Below the pieces are notes generated by a model. It was not told the DNA's origin, made no database searches, and saw nothing but the letters and a program-made list of their open reading frames with translations. A stretch of 64,000 bases of DNA from positions 1 to 64,000 of the forward strand of contig NZ_BALG01000048.1 of NCBI RefSeq assembly GCF_000315235.1. The letters run 5' to 3'. This DNA comes from Paenibacillus popilliae ATCC 14706 (GTDB lineage Bacteria; Bacillota; Bacilli; Paenibacillales; Paenibacillaceae). The position numbers were made by a program, and so were the translations under genes. Positions 8,666 to 19,296 of the stretch are shown here, one piece after another (the first letter of the stretch is position 1; each line of letters opens with the position of its first letter).

Positions 8666-8979
8666 ATCACCATATCACCAAACTTTTTTTCATCCACGGA
8701 GTCCCGGCTGCTCTCTGATTGATTGGTGACAAGTTTGTATGTACAGGCACAATGGCAAAAAAGAAAATTTATTTGTTTAAAAGCATAAGTATTTTTGATA
8801 AAATATGTTACAAGGAATAAAAATGCAAATATTAATTTAATTGGGAGTTGCTCTGTAACCTATTCGTAATAACTACTTCGAGATACCTGAAATAGATAGC
8901 ACATCAACATCGTATTCCGTGACGTACGGAAATGATACCTTTGATCTATAAAATACCAAATTTGATAGGTGGAATGGTA
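8666..8979. other. AT-rich intergenic region before the methyltransferase
   Basis: No gene is supported. The sequence is strongly AT-rich around 8760-8850 and probably holds the promoter of the methyltransferase/monooxygenase pair. An in-frame ATG at 8932 has no ribosome binding site. Confidence 0.4.
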
Positions 8980-9786
8980 ATGGGTGAAAGAAGTAAAACA
9001 ATGTTGGGAGTTTCGTATATTAGAGGCTACTTATTAGAGGATGTACGTTCAAAACAGTTGATCGAAAAACAAAAAGAGGAGAGCAAAAATATTGTTGAAC
9101 GAATCAATAAAGCGAATGGAGGTATGTTTACTCGGAATATAATAACGAGAAATTTTTACTTTAACGAGAAAATTAAAGAAAATATCTATAAGTTCGATCA
9201 GCTGCTTGTTTTAGGCATTGGCTTAGATACCAAAGCAGATGCACTTGAAGAGTTGAAAGATAAAAAAGTTTTTGGCCTTGATATAAATGCAAATAGCATT
9301 CATGGAATATATGAAGAAGCTGGTCTAAAAACAAACGCAGTTATTTTACCTGTAGATTTAAGAAATGTAAGTAAAGAAGATATTTTAAAAAAATTGATAG
9401 AACAAGGATTCTCCCTTGAAGAACGGACATATATGATCTGGGAAGGTGGAACCTTTTATATTAAAGAGTCTGAAGTATTGGATATCCTTTCTTTTTGGTA
9501 TGATTCCGTTAATATCAGGGGAATGAGTATCGATTTTTTAAATTACGATGTTTTTCATGATAAGACTCACAAAAGCAGAGAAGTGATTGAAATGGTATTG
9601 AAAATATTGGAAAACGCAAAAGAACCGTGGATAGGTTACTTTCGCCCTGAAAACATAACAACCTATTTTCGTTCTTTAGGATGTAAGCATATTGATCTTG
9701 ATATGCACGGAGATATTGAAAGAAAGATCTATGACGAGCCATTAGTAATTGAAGATTTACTTTTTTTCGTAACTGTTTTTGATTAA
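8980..9786 (+). CDS. SAM-dependent O-methyltransferase, LCMT/PPM family
   Basis: A 268-residue cytoplasmic enzyme counted from ATG 8980, chosen because GGTGGA lies about 6 nt upstream; ATG 8932 and 8974 are alternatives. It has the SAM motif LLVLGIGLDTKADALEEL, an acidic cofactor loop VFGLDINANS, VILPVDLRNV, and the family motif YMIWEGGTFYIKESEV. Together these define the leucine carboxyl methyltransferase-like group whose bacterial members methylate polyketides and other small molecules. The next gene, an FAD monooxygenase, follows 31 bp on, so the pair likely tailors one secondary metabolite. Both are AT-rich relative to neighbours. Substrate unknown. Confidence 0.8.
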   Translation: MGERSKTMLGVSYIRGYLLEDVRSKQLIEKQKEESKNIVERINKANGGMFTRNIITRNFYFNEKIKENIYKFDQLLVLGIGLDTKADALEELKDKKVFGLDINANSIHGIYEEAGLKTNAVILPVDLRNVSKEDILKKLIEQGFSLEERTYMIWEGGTFYIKESEVLDILSFWYDSVNIRGMSIDFLNYDVFHDKTHKSREVIEMVLKILENAKEPWIGYFRPENITTYFRSLGCKHIDLDMHGDIERKIYDEPLVIEDLLFFVTVFD

Positions 9787-9817
9787 TCATTATGTAACGT
9801 ATAAGAGGAGGGATATA

Positions 9818-11161
9818 TTGAAATATTTAGAACATAAAGCAATTATTATTGGTGGCGGATTTGCTGGCAAACTTGCATGTAAAGCGCTTTCCCCCCATGT
9901 TAAGCATATTACGATATTAGAATCTAATTCTAAACCTGCTGACAATGATATGCAACCTTTTGTTCCGCAAGCTCATCATGTCCATATTTTGTTAAGACAA
10001 GGTTTGCTGACTTTGGAAAAACTGTTTCCGGAAATCTCGAAGAAATTAGTTGAATCGGGTTCAATAAAGTACGATATATTACAAGATTTGAAGTGGTATC
10101 ATTATGGCGGACTTAAATCACCTTATCCAAGCAACTATTTTATCATTCAACAAACAAGAACGTTACTTGAACACCATATTCAAAATTATATTCATGACTT
10201 AAAAAATGTGTCTTATGTCGATAATGTTAGGGTAACAAAAATGCTTTTTGACTCGAAAAAGACAAAATTGCTAGGTGTTGGAGTCAAAAAGCGCCATAGT
10301 GAAGAAATGGAAGACTACTTCGCAGATATCATTATTGATGCAAGCGGAAATGGAGCCAATATAAAAAAATGGATTACAAATATCCATATACCTGTCAAGG
10401 AAATTAATATTAACTTACTTTATATGTCTAGATTTTACGAAATAAATAATGAAAATCTTCCTCCGTGGAATGGATTGCTCGTTTCTCCGATTTTTCCACA
10501 TTCAACAAAAGGGGGGGTAATATTAAAAACAGAGAAAAAAAACCAGTTTATCGTTACATTAAGTTCTTATTTAACGGAAGAAATCCCAAAGAAAGATGAA
10601 GATTATGAGAAAATGGCTGAGTCATTACCTCAGCAAGATATTATCCAATTCATGAGAAGTGCAAATCCAGTAACGAAATGGAAAAATTATAAAATCAATA
10701 AACAGCACTGCTATCAATTTGAGAAGGTTGATCATTTACCAAGAAACTTGTTTGTCATAGGTGACTCCTATTCTGTATTTGATCCTATATTTGGGCAAGG
10801 GATGGTCGTCTGTGCCTTAGAGGCCGAAGCATTAAAAACAGCTTTTTCGAAAATTGACGATATAAAAAATAGTTCTCAATACTATTACAAAGCATGTGCA
10901 AAAATAGTAAAACGGGCTTGGGATATCTCAGTTGCTGAAAATTCTAAGTTAAATAGTAACGTAAATAAAAATAATTTGTCTTTGAAAATTAGGCAGTGGT
11001 TAAATAAAAACATATTTGAAATCTCAGCTTACGATCCATATGTTTACCTGAAATTAGCACAAATTATGCATATGACACATACCCCCAAAGAGATTATTTC
11101 ACCAAGATTAGTGTATAAATTGGTCAAACACCTTTGTATAAAAGGAAAAGGGAAGAGTTAA
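9818..11161 (+). CDS. FAD-dependent monooxygenase (halogenase/epoxidase-like)
   Basis: The start is taken as TTG 9818, six bases after a strong AGGAGGG; an ATG at 9779 would overlap the upstream gene without such a site. The N-terminus AIIIGGGFAGKLACKALS is an FAD Rossmann motif, and GDSYSVFDPIFGQGMVVCAL near residue 325 is the GD motif typical of class A flavin monooxygenases and geranylgeranyl-reductase relatives. The protein has 447 residues with no export signal. It probably hydroxylates or epoxidises an unknown small molecule together with the upstream methyltransferase. AT-rich codon use sets it apart from the core genome. Confidence 0.78.
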   Translation: MKYLEHKAIIIGGGFAGKLACKALSPHVKHITILESNSKPADNDMQPFVPQAHHVHILLRQGLLTLEKLFPEISKKLVESGSIKYDILQDLKWYHYGGLKSPYPSNYFIIQQTRTLLEHHIQNYIHDLKNVSYVDNVRVTKMLFDSKKTKLLGVGVKKRHSEEMEDYFADIIIDASGNGANIKKWITNIHIPVKEININLLYMSRFYEINNENLPPWNGLLVSPIFPHSTKGGVILKTEKKNQFIVTLSSYLTEEIPKKDEDYEKMAESLPQQDIIQFMRSANPVTKWKNYKINKQHCYQFEKVDHLPRNLFVIGDSYSVFDPIFGQGMVVCALEAEALKTAFSKIDDIKNSSQYYYKACAKIVKRAWDISVAENSKLNSNVNKNNLSLKIRQWLNKNIFEISAYDPYVYLKLAQIMHMTHTPKEIISPRLVYKLVKHLCIKGKGKS

Positions 11162-11239
11162 TTAAAAGAGGAAGCTACAGTCTGGCGAGGGCTGCGCGAA
11201 ACGAAGTTGTTTGTTCAAATTTATTTTCGATATCATATA

Positions 11240-11259
11240 GTGAAAGTGATAACTTTCAC
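11240..11259. promoter_or_regulatory. Perfect palindrome GTGAAAGT-N4-ACTTTCAC
   Basis: An 8-bp inverted repeat with a 4-bp spacer sits about 100 bp upstream of the flavocytochrome-type reductase gene, in an AT-rich promoter region. It has the look of a dimeric regulator's operator. The regulator is not known, and the site does not match the Fur consensus well. Confidence 0.4.
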
Positions 11260-11301
11260 TAATAGGTATTAATAACTATGCTATCATGATGATGTGTATA
11301 G

Positions 11302-13152
<1,851 letters not shown>

Positions 13153-13166
13153 ATAGCAAGTATACA

Positions 13167-13198
13167 GAAGCCGCAGCAGCAAGCTGCGGCTTCTTGCA
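13167..13198 (+). terminator. Terminator after the reductase gene
   Basis: GAAGCCGCAG pairs with CTGCGGCTTC across a 7-nt loop 15 nt past the stop, followed by TTGCATT. Confidence 0.75.
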
Positions 13199-13284
13199 TT
13201 GGGCGGGAACGGAGGCTTCTGCCTGCTAGCGTAAGAAATCAAACAGAGTCTGCAAGCGACCTTGCTAAGGGATATCGCCTGTTA

Positions 13285-13296
13285 TGTTATATAACA
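13285..13296. promoter_or_regulatory. Palindromic operator TGTTATATAACA (distal)
   Basis: A perfect 12-bp palindrome 23 bp upstream of the -35 box of the glyoxylate-shunt promoter. An identical copy lies 82 bp downstream, and two 10-of-12 matches lie at the promoter of the YtoI-like regulator. It is inferred to be a regulator binding site. Confidence 0.65.
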
Positions 13297-13318
13297 ACAA
13301 AAATATTTAAAAACAGTA

Positions 13319-13347
13319 TTGAACAGATCTTATTTCTGTAATATAAT
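13319..13347 (+). promoter_or_regulatory. Sigma-A promoter of the aceA-aceB operon
   Basis: TTGAAC, a 17-bp spacer and a perfect TATAAT. Transcription would start near 13354, about 47 nt before the first small gene. It is bracketed by two copies of the palindrome TGTTATATAACA, one centred upstream and one just past the predicted start. Confidence 0.8.
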
Positions 13348-13366
13348 GTCATCAATGAATTAGTTG

Positions 13367-13378
13367 TGTTATATAACA
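13367..13378. promoter_or_regulatory. Palindromic operator TGTTATATAACA (proximal)
   Basis: The second perfect copy, centred about 18 bp after the predicted transcription start and just before the ribosome binding site. A protein bound here would block transcription; together with the distal copy it could form a repression loop. Confidence 0.65.
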
Positions 13379-13400
13379 GAAAAAAAGGAGGAGGCGCGAA

Positions 13401-13565
13401 ATGGATTGTCCCGTATGCGGAGGCAATGGCGATTTGGACTGCTTTACATGCATGAGCCCGATGGCTGAAGGCCAAGAATACCACGATTGCCCGTTATGCG
13501 AGGGCAGGCGAGTTCTTCCTTGCAGCCGGTGCTCAGGCAACGGTTACCTGGAGCAGGAAGCATGA
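13401..13565 (+). CDS. 54-residue zinc-knuckle protein (DnaJ-type repeats)
   Basis: A small gene with an AAAGGAGGAGG site. The product has four CxxC pairs: [19 protein letters not shown] and CSRCSGNG. Two are followed by GxG as in the DnaJ cysteine-rich domain, which binds two zinc ions. There is no J domain. It is the first gene of the glyoxylate-shunt operon, 34 bp before aceA. A role as a small chaperone or redox/zinc accessory protein is possible, but its function is not known. Confidence 0.7.
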   Translation: MDCPVCGGNGDLDCFTCMSPMAEGQEYHDCPLCEGRRVLPCSRCSGNGYLEQEA

Positions 13566-13599
13566 ATCGAACCCAATAATCGATGGAGGAGGATTGACG

Positions 13600-14886
13600 A
13601 TGAGCGGTACAGGGAGAACGGAACTCGAGCAGATGAAGGGACACTGGTCTGGAGTCCGTTATGAAGGAATTCGGCGTCCGTATTCGCCGGAAGACGTGTT
13701 GAGATTACGAGGGTCTCTGAAAATCGAATATACATTGGCCCAGCGAGGTTCCGCAAAATTGTGGGATCTACTTCATTCGGAAGATTATATCCACGCGCTG
13801 GGGGCCCTGACCGGCAACCAAGCCGTTCAGCAGGTCAAAGCGGGACTGAAGGCCATCTATCTCAGCGGATGGCAGGTGGCGGCGGATGCGAACCTGTCCG
13901 GACAAATGTATCCCGACCAGAGTCTCTATCCAGCGAACAGTGTTCCCCATGTCGTGAAGAGAATCAATCAGGCGCTGGAGCGCGCCGATCATATTCAGCA
14001 TTCCGAGGGCAAACATGACATCGATTTCTTCGTCCCCATCATCGCGGATGCCGAGGCTGGCTTCGGAGGGCCGTTGAATGTATTCGAGCTCGTGAAGTCC
14101 ATGATTGAAGCGGGAGCCGCAGCCGTCCATCTCGAGGATCAGCTTGCCTCGGAGAAGAAATGCGGCCATATGGGCGGCAAGGTGCTGGTGCCGACCGGGC
14201 AGGCGATTCGGCATCTGATCGCGGCGAGGTTCGCGGCTGACGTGATGGGGGTGGATACGCTACTGATTGCCCGGACAGATGCGAATGCGGCGCAACTGCT
14301 TACCAGCGACATCGACGACAACGATCGACCTTTCCTGACCGGAAAACGCACAGCGGAAGGTTTCCACTATGTAAGGGCGGGACTGGATCAAGCGATATCG
14401 CGGGGTCTTGCCTACGCCCCTTATGCCGACATGGTCTGGTGCGAGACCTCCGAACCGAATCTGAAGGAGGCCGAACGATTCGCGCAAGCCATTCACGCCC
14501 GGTATCCCGGCAAATTGCTTGCGTATAACTGCTCCCCTTCCTTCAACTGGAAAATGAAACTGAGCGACAAGGAGATCGCCACCTTCCAGGAGAAGCTCGG
14601 CGCCTTGGGCTACAAGTTCCAGTTCGTCACCTTGGCCGGCTTCCACGCATTGAACCACAGTATGTTCCGTCTGGCGCGAGGATACAAGGAGCGGGGGATG
14701 CAAGCCTACTCCGAGCTGCAGCAGGCGGAATTCGCCAGCGAGGCGGAAGGATATGAGGCAGTCCGCCACCAACGGGAAGTGGGAGCCCGTTATTTTGACG
14801 AGGTGACCCAGATTGTTGCCGGAGGCCTGGCCAGCACAACGGCATTGGCAGGTTCGACAGAACAGGAACAATTCAGCCGTTCATGA
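13600..14886 (+). CDS. aceA: Isocitrate lyase
   Basis: A 428-residue cytoplasmic enzyme that splits isocitrate into glyoxylate and succinate, the entry step of the glyoxylate shunt used for growth on acetate or fatty acids. The active-site signature [14 protein letters not shown] (catalytic Cys) is present, preceded by [12 protein letters not shown] (metal-binding Asp) and followed by [10 protein letters not shown]. Length is normal. ATG 13600 is preferred to TTG 13594 because GGAGGAGG is 7 nt away. It is cotranscribed with the upstream zinc-knuckle gene and with aceB 40 bp on. Confidence 0.97.
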   Translation: MSGTGRTELEQMKGHWSGVRYEGIRRPYSPEDVLRLRGSLKIEYTLAQRGSAKLWDLLHSEDYIHALGALTGNQAVQQVKAGLKAIYLSGWQVAADANLSGQMYPDQSLYPANSVPHVVKRINQALERADHIQHSEGKHDIDFFVPIIADAEAGFGGPLNVFELVKSMIEAGAAAVHLEDQLASEKKCGHMGGKVLVPTGQAIRHLIAARFAADVMGVDTLLIARTDANAAQLLTSDIDDNDRPFLTGKRTAEGFHYVRAGLDQAISRGLAYAPYADMVWCETSEPNLKEAERFAQAIHARYPGKLLAYNCSPSFNWKMKLSDKEIATFQEKLGALGYKFQFVTLAGFHALNHSMFRLARGYKERGMQAYSELQQAEFASEAEGYEAVRHQREVGARYFDEVTQIVAGGLASTTALAGSTEQEQFSRS

Positions 14887-14926
14887 AGCATATTTTCAGC
14901 TATTGTAAAAAAAGGGGGTTCGACCG

Positions 14927-16525
14927 ATGAACCGTGTGAGCCAGTCACACCGTGTATTGAAAGGGGATTGCGGCTCCGAAGCGCACCGCATCATCTTGAC
15001 GCCTGAAGCACTGGACTTCGTGGCGGCGTTGGAAAGGCGGTTCGGGAAGCGGCGCAAGGAACTGCTTCGAATGAGAGACGAGCGCCAGCACAGACTGGAC
15101 ACGGGAGAGTGGCCGGACTTCTTGGCGGACACGACACATGTCCGGAACGCGGATTGGAAGGTTGCCTCCATTCCGGCCGATTTGCAGGATCGAAGAGTGG
15201 AAATAACAGGCCCCTCTGGGGATCGCAAAATGGTTATCAATGCGTTAAACTCGGGCGCCAAAGTGTTTATGGCGGATCTCGAAGATGCCAATTCCCCAAC
15301 CTGGTTCAACACGCTGGAAGGCCAGGTCAATCTGCGCGATGCGGTCAATCGGACGATACGGTTCGTTAGCGATGCAGGCAAAATCTATGAACTGAATGAG
15401 AAACCGGCCGTGCTCAAGGTGCGGCCGCGGGGCTGGCATATGGAAGAGAAGCATCTGTTGATCGACGGAGAGCCGGTATCGGCGTCGCTATTCGATTTCG
15501 GTCTTTATTTTTTTCATAATGCGGAGGCGTTGATGCGGCAGGGAAGCGGTCCCTATTTTTATCTTCCGAAAATAGAAAGCCATCTTGAAGCGAGGTTATG
15601 GAATGACGTGTTTGCATTCGCGCAGCAGGAGTTGGGCATTCCTCGCGGCACCATTAAGGCAACCGTATTAATCGAGACGATTCTGGCTGCCTTCGAGATG
15701 GATGAGATTCTGTTCGAGCTGCGCGATCACGCGGACGGCTTGAATTGCGGACGCTGGGACTACATTTTCAGCTTTATCAAGAAGCTCCGGAGCAAGTCGG
15801 ACGTCATTTTGCCCGATAGAGCCCTTGTGACGATGGAATCGCCTTTTATGACGGCCTATTCGCTGCTTGCCATTCAGACGTGCCATCGGCGCCAAGCCTA
15901 CTGTATCGGGGGCATGGCGGCCCAGATTCCGATCAAGAATCATCGGTCGGCTAACGAAGCGGCACTGGAGAAGGTGCGGAAGGATAAGCTGCGGGAAGCG
16001 CTGAACGGACATGATGGCACCTGGGTGGCGCATCCCGGTCTCGTGCCGATCGCCATGCAGGTGTTCGATGCCCATATGCCGGGACCGAACCAGATCGGGA
16101 AGCGGCCGGAGCGCGAGATCACGGCGGCGGAGTTGCTGGAGGTTCCACAAGGGCCGATTACCGAGGCTGGCGTTAGAATGAATGTGTCGGTCGGCATTCA
16201 ATATTTGGAGGCATGGCTTCGAGGAATGGGCGCGGTGCCGATCAACCATCTGATGGAGGATGCCGCGACCGCCGAGATTTCGAGAGCCCAATTGTGGCAG
16301 TGGCTTCACCATCCGCGGGGCGTGCTCGTCGATGGGCGCAACGTTACGGCCGAGCTCTTCGATCAGATCTTTCAGGAAGAGCTGGAGGATCTCCGGCTTC
16401 GCATGGGCGAGGACAAAGTTCCCGGCTCCCGGCTGACGCTGGCTGCCTCGCTGTTCCGCGACATGACGGTTGCGGATACGTTCGAGCCGTTTTTGACCCG
16501 TCCGGGTTATATGCATCTATCCTAA
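14927..16525 (+). CDS. aceB: Malate synthase (form A)
   Basis: A 532-residue cytoplasmic enzyme that condenses glyoxylate with acetyl-CoA to malate, completing the glyoxylate shunt. Recognisable motifs are [61 protein letters not shown] and [14 protein letters not shown]. Its length matches form A enzymes rather than the larger form G. The start has AAAAGGGGG with good spacing. It follows aceA in the same operon. Confidence 0.97.
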   Translation: MNRVSQSHRVLKGDCGSEAHRIILTPEALDFVAALERRFGKRRKELLRMRDERQHRLDTGEWPDFLADTTHVRNADWKVASIPADLQDRRVEITGPSGDRKMVINALNSGAKVFMADLEDANSPTWFNTLEGQVNLRDAVNRTIRFVSDAGKIYELNEKPAVLKVRPRGWHMEEKHLLIDGEPVSASLFDFGLYFFHNAEALMRQGSGPYFYLPKIESHLEARLWNDVFAFAQQELGIPRGTIKATVLIETILAAFEMDEILFELRDHADGLNCGRWDYIFSFIKKLRSKSDVILPDRALVTMESPFMTAYSLLAIQTCHRRQAYCIGGMAAQIPIKNHRSANEAALEKVRKDKLREALNGHDGTWVAHPGLVPIAMQVFDAHMPGPNQIGKRPEREITAAELLEVPQGPITEAGVRMNVSVGIQYLEAWLRGMGAVPINHLMEDAATAEISRAQLWQWLHHPRGVLVDGRNVTAELFDQIFQEELEDLRLRMGEDKVPGSRLTLAASLFRDMTVADTFEPFLTRPGYMHLS

Positions 16526-16549
16526 TTCCGCTAATGGAGGTTCACGCAT

Positions 16550-16729
16550 ATGGCAATGAACAAGGTCGAACTCGATACAGACGAGACGATGGAGTACACG
16601 GCGTTTTATCCGCTATCTCCCGTATTTTTGGACTTAACCTATCATTCGAGCAGCGAGGAAGTCCGGCAATCCTCCTTGCCGCTGTCGCATTATTTCATTT
16701 CCAATTATTATTGCTACCGCAATGATTGA
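16550..16729 (+). CDS. 59-residue protein ending the aceA-aceB operon
   Basis: A short gene 24 bp after aceB with TGGAGG 9 nt before its ATG and a terminator right after it, so it is the last gene of the operon. The product is acidic, begins MAMNKVELDTDETMEYTAFY and ends in an aromatic stretch, SHYFISNYYCYRND. No domain is recognised. The position suggests a modulator of glyoxylate-shunt enzymes, but this is a guess from context. Confidence 0.6.
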   Translation: MAMNKVELDTDETMEYTAFYPLSPVFLDLTYHSSSEEVRQSSLPLSHYFISNYYCYRND

Positions 16730-16748
16730 GCAATGACCTGCAAGCTGA

Positions 16749-16797
16749 TTTCCAACAAAGCCTGTTCGAGGAAGGAACGGGCCTGTTGGAAATTTTC
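16749..16797 (+). terminator. Terminator of the aceA-aceB operon
   Basis: TTTCCAAC pairs with GTTGGAAA, with an inner GCCTGTTC/GGAACGGGC stem, followed by TTTT. Confidence 0.8.
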
Positions 16798-16811
16798 TAT
16801 TTCCGCTTTCG

Positions 16812-16861
16812 TTTCAATAGGTTCCCCATGCTATATAATAGAAGTATTCCGCTATATAACA
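16812..16861 (+). promoter_or_regulatory. Promoter of the YtoI-like gene overlapping two operator-like sites
   Basis: TTTCAA and TATAAT with a 16-bp spacer form a likely promoter. The -10 box lies inside TGCTATATAATA (16829-16840), and CGCTATATAACA follows 21 bp later (16850-16861). Each matches the aceA palindrome TGTTATATAACA in 10 of 12 positions. This suggests autoregulation by the downstream gene product. Confidence 0.6.
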
Positions 16862-16874
16862 GAGGGGATAGCTT

Positions 16875-18200
16875 ATGAATTCTTACGACATGTCGACGAA
16901 GCACGGGCAAATTATTCAATACATTGAGGAGCTTGACATCGGGACGCGCATTTCGGTGCGCAAAATCGCGCAGGTCTTGAACGTGAGCGAGGGCACGGCT
17001 TACCGCGCCATCAAGGAAGCGGAAGGCCGAGGCATCGTCAGCACGAGAGAGCGTACGGGCACCGTACGAATCGAGAAGCAAGAGCCGCAGTATATCGTTA
17101 AACTGACCTTCGAAGAAATACGAAGCCTGGTGGACGGAGAGGTGTTGGGCGGCACCGCCGGCCTCGATAAGACGCTGAACAAGTTTGTGATCGGGGCCAT
17201 GCAGCTTGAAGCGATGATCCGGTATATTGAACCGGGAAACCTGCTGATTGTCGGGAACCGGAACAAGGCGCATCACATCGCTCTGACCTTGGGTGCAGGA
17301 GTGCTGATTACGGGAGGCTTCGACACCCCGGCGGAGGTTCGCGAGCTGGCGGACGAGCTTGCGCTTCCGGTCATCAGTTGCAAATACGATACCTTTACGG
17401 TGGCTGCACTCCTGAACCGCGCCTTATCGGAACGGATGATCAAGAAGCAGATCATTTTGGTCGGCGATATCATTAGAACAGACATTTCGCTCACCTCGAT
17501 TCACCAGTCCAGCACGGTCGGGCATGTGAAAAAGCTGATCGAGCAAAGCGATCACAACCGCTTTCCCGTGGTGGATGATTCGAACAGGCCGGTGGGTATG
17601 ATAATCGCCAAGGACATTATCGGCGCTTCCGACAGCGACCCGATCGAGCATGTTATGAGCCCCCATCCGATTACGGTCATGCCTCACACCTCGATAGCGA
17701 CGGCGGGCCACATGATGGTATGGGAAGGCATTGAACTGATTCCGGTCGTTAACGGGGAGAAGCAACTGATCGGCGTGATTAGCCGCAAGGATATATTGAA
17801 AGCGATGCAGTCGGTTCATTCCCAGCCCCAGCAGGGGGAGACGGTGGAGGATCAGATCTGGTCGGCGTTCGAGGAGATTCGGGACGACGATGGCAGGCTT
17901 ACTTTCCGCGGGCCTGTTCATACCTCAATGATCAACCAGATGGGGTACATCTCCGAGGGAATCCTGGGCAGCATGATCACCCTTGCCGTCACCCGCACGA
18001 TCAAGCAGCAGAAGAAGAAGGATTTGCTTATCGACCACACCTCCGTTTATTATTTGGCGCCGATCGAAATCGAAAATACGGTGGAAATCATGCCAACGGT
18101 GATTGAACTTAGTCGCAGGTTCTGCAAAATCGAAGTGGAGATGTTCGTTCAGGGACAGCGAGTGATCAAGGCGATGGTAACGGCCAGAATTTTGGATTAA
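16875..18200 (+). CDS. ytoI: YtoI-like CBS/hotdog-domain transcription regulator
   Basis: A 441-residue cytoplasmic protein with the YtoI architecture. Residues about 10-65 are a winged helix-turn-helix (ISVRKIAQVLNVSEGTAYRA). Residues about 75-185 are a DRTGG domain. Two CBS domains follow at about 190-310 (FPVVDDSNRPVGMI, PVVNGEKQLIGVISRKD), which usually bind adenine nucleotides. Residues about 320-441 are a hotdog thioesterase-like domain that may bind acyl-CoA. It is thus built to sense energy state and an acyl-CoA. Its promoter and that of the glyoxylate operon just upstream share a palindrome, so it is the best candidate regulator of aceA-aceB. GAGGGGA precedes the ATG. Confidence 0.85.
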   Translation: MNSYDMSTKHGQIIQYIEELDIGTRISVRKIAQVLNVSEGTAYRAIKEAEGRGIVSTRERTGTVRIEKQEPQYIVKLTFEEIRSLVDGEVLGGTAGLDKTLNKFVIGAMQLEAMIRYIEPGNLLIVGNRNKAHHIALTLGAGVLITGGFDTPAEVRELADELALPVISCKYDTFTVAALLNRALSERMIKKQIILVGDIIRTDISLTSIHQSSTVGHVKKLIEQSDHNRFPVVDDSNRPVGMIIAKDIIGASDSDPIEHVMSPHPITVMPHTSIATAGHMMVWEGIELIPVVNGEKQLIGVISRKDILKAMQSVHSQPQQGETVEDQIWSAFEEIRDDDGRLTFRGPVHTSMINQMGYISEGILGSMITLAVTRTIKQQKKKDLLIDHTSVYYLAPIEIENTVEIMPTVIELSRRFCKIEVEMFVQGQRVIKAMVTARILD

Positions 18201-18356
18201 CGCAGCGTCTGTAAAATAGTATATGAAAGCTCCAAAACCTATTCACTTATCGTCCGTGCCTGGCACAACAATTGGAGTGCTTACGTGAACAAGTTATTGC
18301 ATCACGGCTACGCCATGCTCAAAAAAGAGCAATCCTTCACTTTCTAGAAAAGTATA

Positions 18357-18395
18357 TGCCAAGTAAACCTCCACCCATTGGAGGTTTACTTGGCA
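18357..18395. terminator. Perfect 17-bp hairpin between convergent genes
   Basis: TGCCAAGTAAACCTCCA and its exact complement are separated by a 5-nt loop. It lies between the regulator gene and the convergent immunity array and could act as a bidirectional terminator. The rest of 18201-18470 holds no supported gene. Confidence 0.6.
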
Positions 18396-18470
18396 GCCTT
18401 TAAATACAATTTACAAGAGATCTCACTTATTCTAAAGCGCCTATTGACAAGGTATGAGTTGGTTTCTACA

Positions 18471-19151
18471 TTACTTCCGTAAATATAAACCTTCTGTCAT
18501 ACAAATGGTTCTAATCAAGTCTTCTTGTTCCTTATCACACAGGTAAAGGGTAGCACGAAGACGATCCAGCCAAAGAACCAATTTTAAATCGGTAAAATAA
18601 ACGCAAGTAGTAACAACATTTTTCAAACTTAAAGCAAATAAATACTCTAGATTTTCCCATTCATCCGTCGTTACGATACCTTCTTTAGAAAACAATTGCT
18701 TTGTTGATTGAAAAAGTTCATTTTTTTGCACTTCATCAGGCAAATCATTACGGAGAAGGCTGCTTTCCAAGTAAACAAACGAATAGGCCCATAACTTTGA
18801 TAGAACATGTAAAAACTTTTTCTCTTCCTGAAAATAAAGTGAATGTAAACCATGCTTATCCTCTTGCCTATAAAATTCCTCCAATTGCGGGAACTTTCCC
18901 CCTTTAGGATTAGCCTGTGGAAAAGAATCTATCACATACATGTTCTGTCTATAAACACATTCTTTTTCAACCAAAGTTTTCTTACCCGAATCAGCACAAG
19001 CAGGTTTTATAAAGAAATCACGTTTATCAAGCAGAAACAAATCTTCATTCCAGTCTTCCGCAGGAACATCTTCTTGCAAAACCGATAAATCAATATCAAA
19101 TACGTTACACAATTCCTTTACTTGCTCACGATGCAATAATTTCGTTTCCAA
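18471..19151 (-). CDS. Candidate immunity protein 3 (unknown family)
   Basis: A 227-codon frame from TTG 19151, which follows GGGGAGGG at 7 nt. It is a paralogue of the next two genes: VFDIDLSVLQ near the start, WNEDLFLLDKRDFF, FYRQEDKHGLHSLYFQEEKK in the middle, and CDKEQEDLIRTICMTEGLYL at the end. It is soluble with no signal peptide or membrane helix. The family is not recognised. Its place behind a secreted toxin-like gene suggests cytoplasmic immunity. The upstream sequence is a remnant of the toxin tip in the same reading frame, so this unit probably arrived as a tip-plus-immunity cassette. Confidence 0.65.
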   Translation of the reverse strand: METKLLHREQVKELCNVFDIDLSVLQEDVPAEDWNEDLFLLDKRDFFIKPACADSGKKTLVEKECVYRQNMYVIDSFPQANPKGGKFPQLEEFYRQEDKHGLHSLYFQEEKKFLHVLSKLWAYSFVYLESSLLRNDLPDEVQKNELFQSTKQLFSKEGIVTTDEWENLEYLFALSLKNVVTTCVYFTDLKLVLWLDRLRATLYLCDKEQEDLIRTICMTEGLYLRK

Positions 19152-19296
19152 CCATTTTCCCTCCCCAGGTAGTGATGCCACTTTTTTATTTCCATTATAT
19201 AACTCCCATTATATAACTTCCATACCTTATCATTATGACTTTTATTCGTATAACTTTCTATTTGCCCAACCCGTGTCGGCCCTTTTTCTTCATCCG
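19142..19296 (-). pseudogene. Displaced, frameshifted toxin C-terminal tip
   Basis: Read on the minus strand from just after the stop of immunity gene 2, this stretch encodes IESYTNKSHNDKVWKLYNG in one frame and NGNKKVASLPGEGK in another. These match the end of the toxin-like protein encoded at 20744-21466 (IEKNRCSDPHKGDKWKLYKG, KGKKRIASLTAEGKIVGK). The two frames meet at a 14-nt tandem duplication (ccattatataact at 19192 and 19206). Removing one copy restores a single frame. No start codon or N-terminal part is present. It is an orphan toxin tip in front of its own immunity gene. Confidence 0.7.

Noticed and set aside
11240-11259. Fur box before the flavocytochrome-type gene
   Set aside because: The palindrome GTGAAAGT-N4-ACTTTCAC does not fit the 7-1-7 Fur pattern, so it is listed only as an operator of unknown regulator.
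18240-18350. Possible transposase scrap (reads RAWHNNWSAYVNKLLHH)
   Set aside because: Too short and too dissimilar to name; left as unassigned intergenic sequence.
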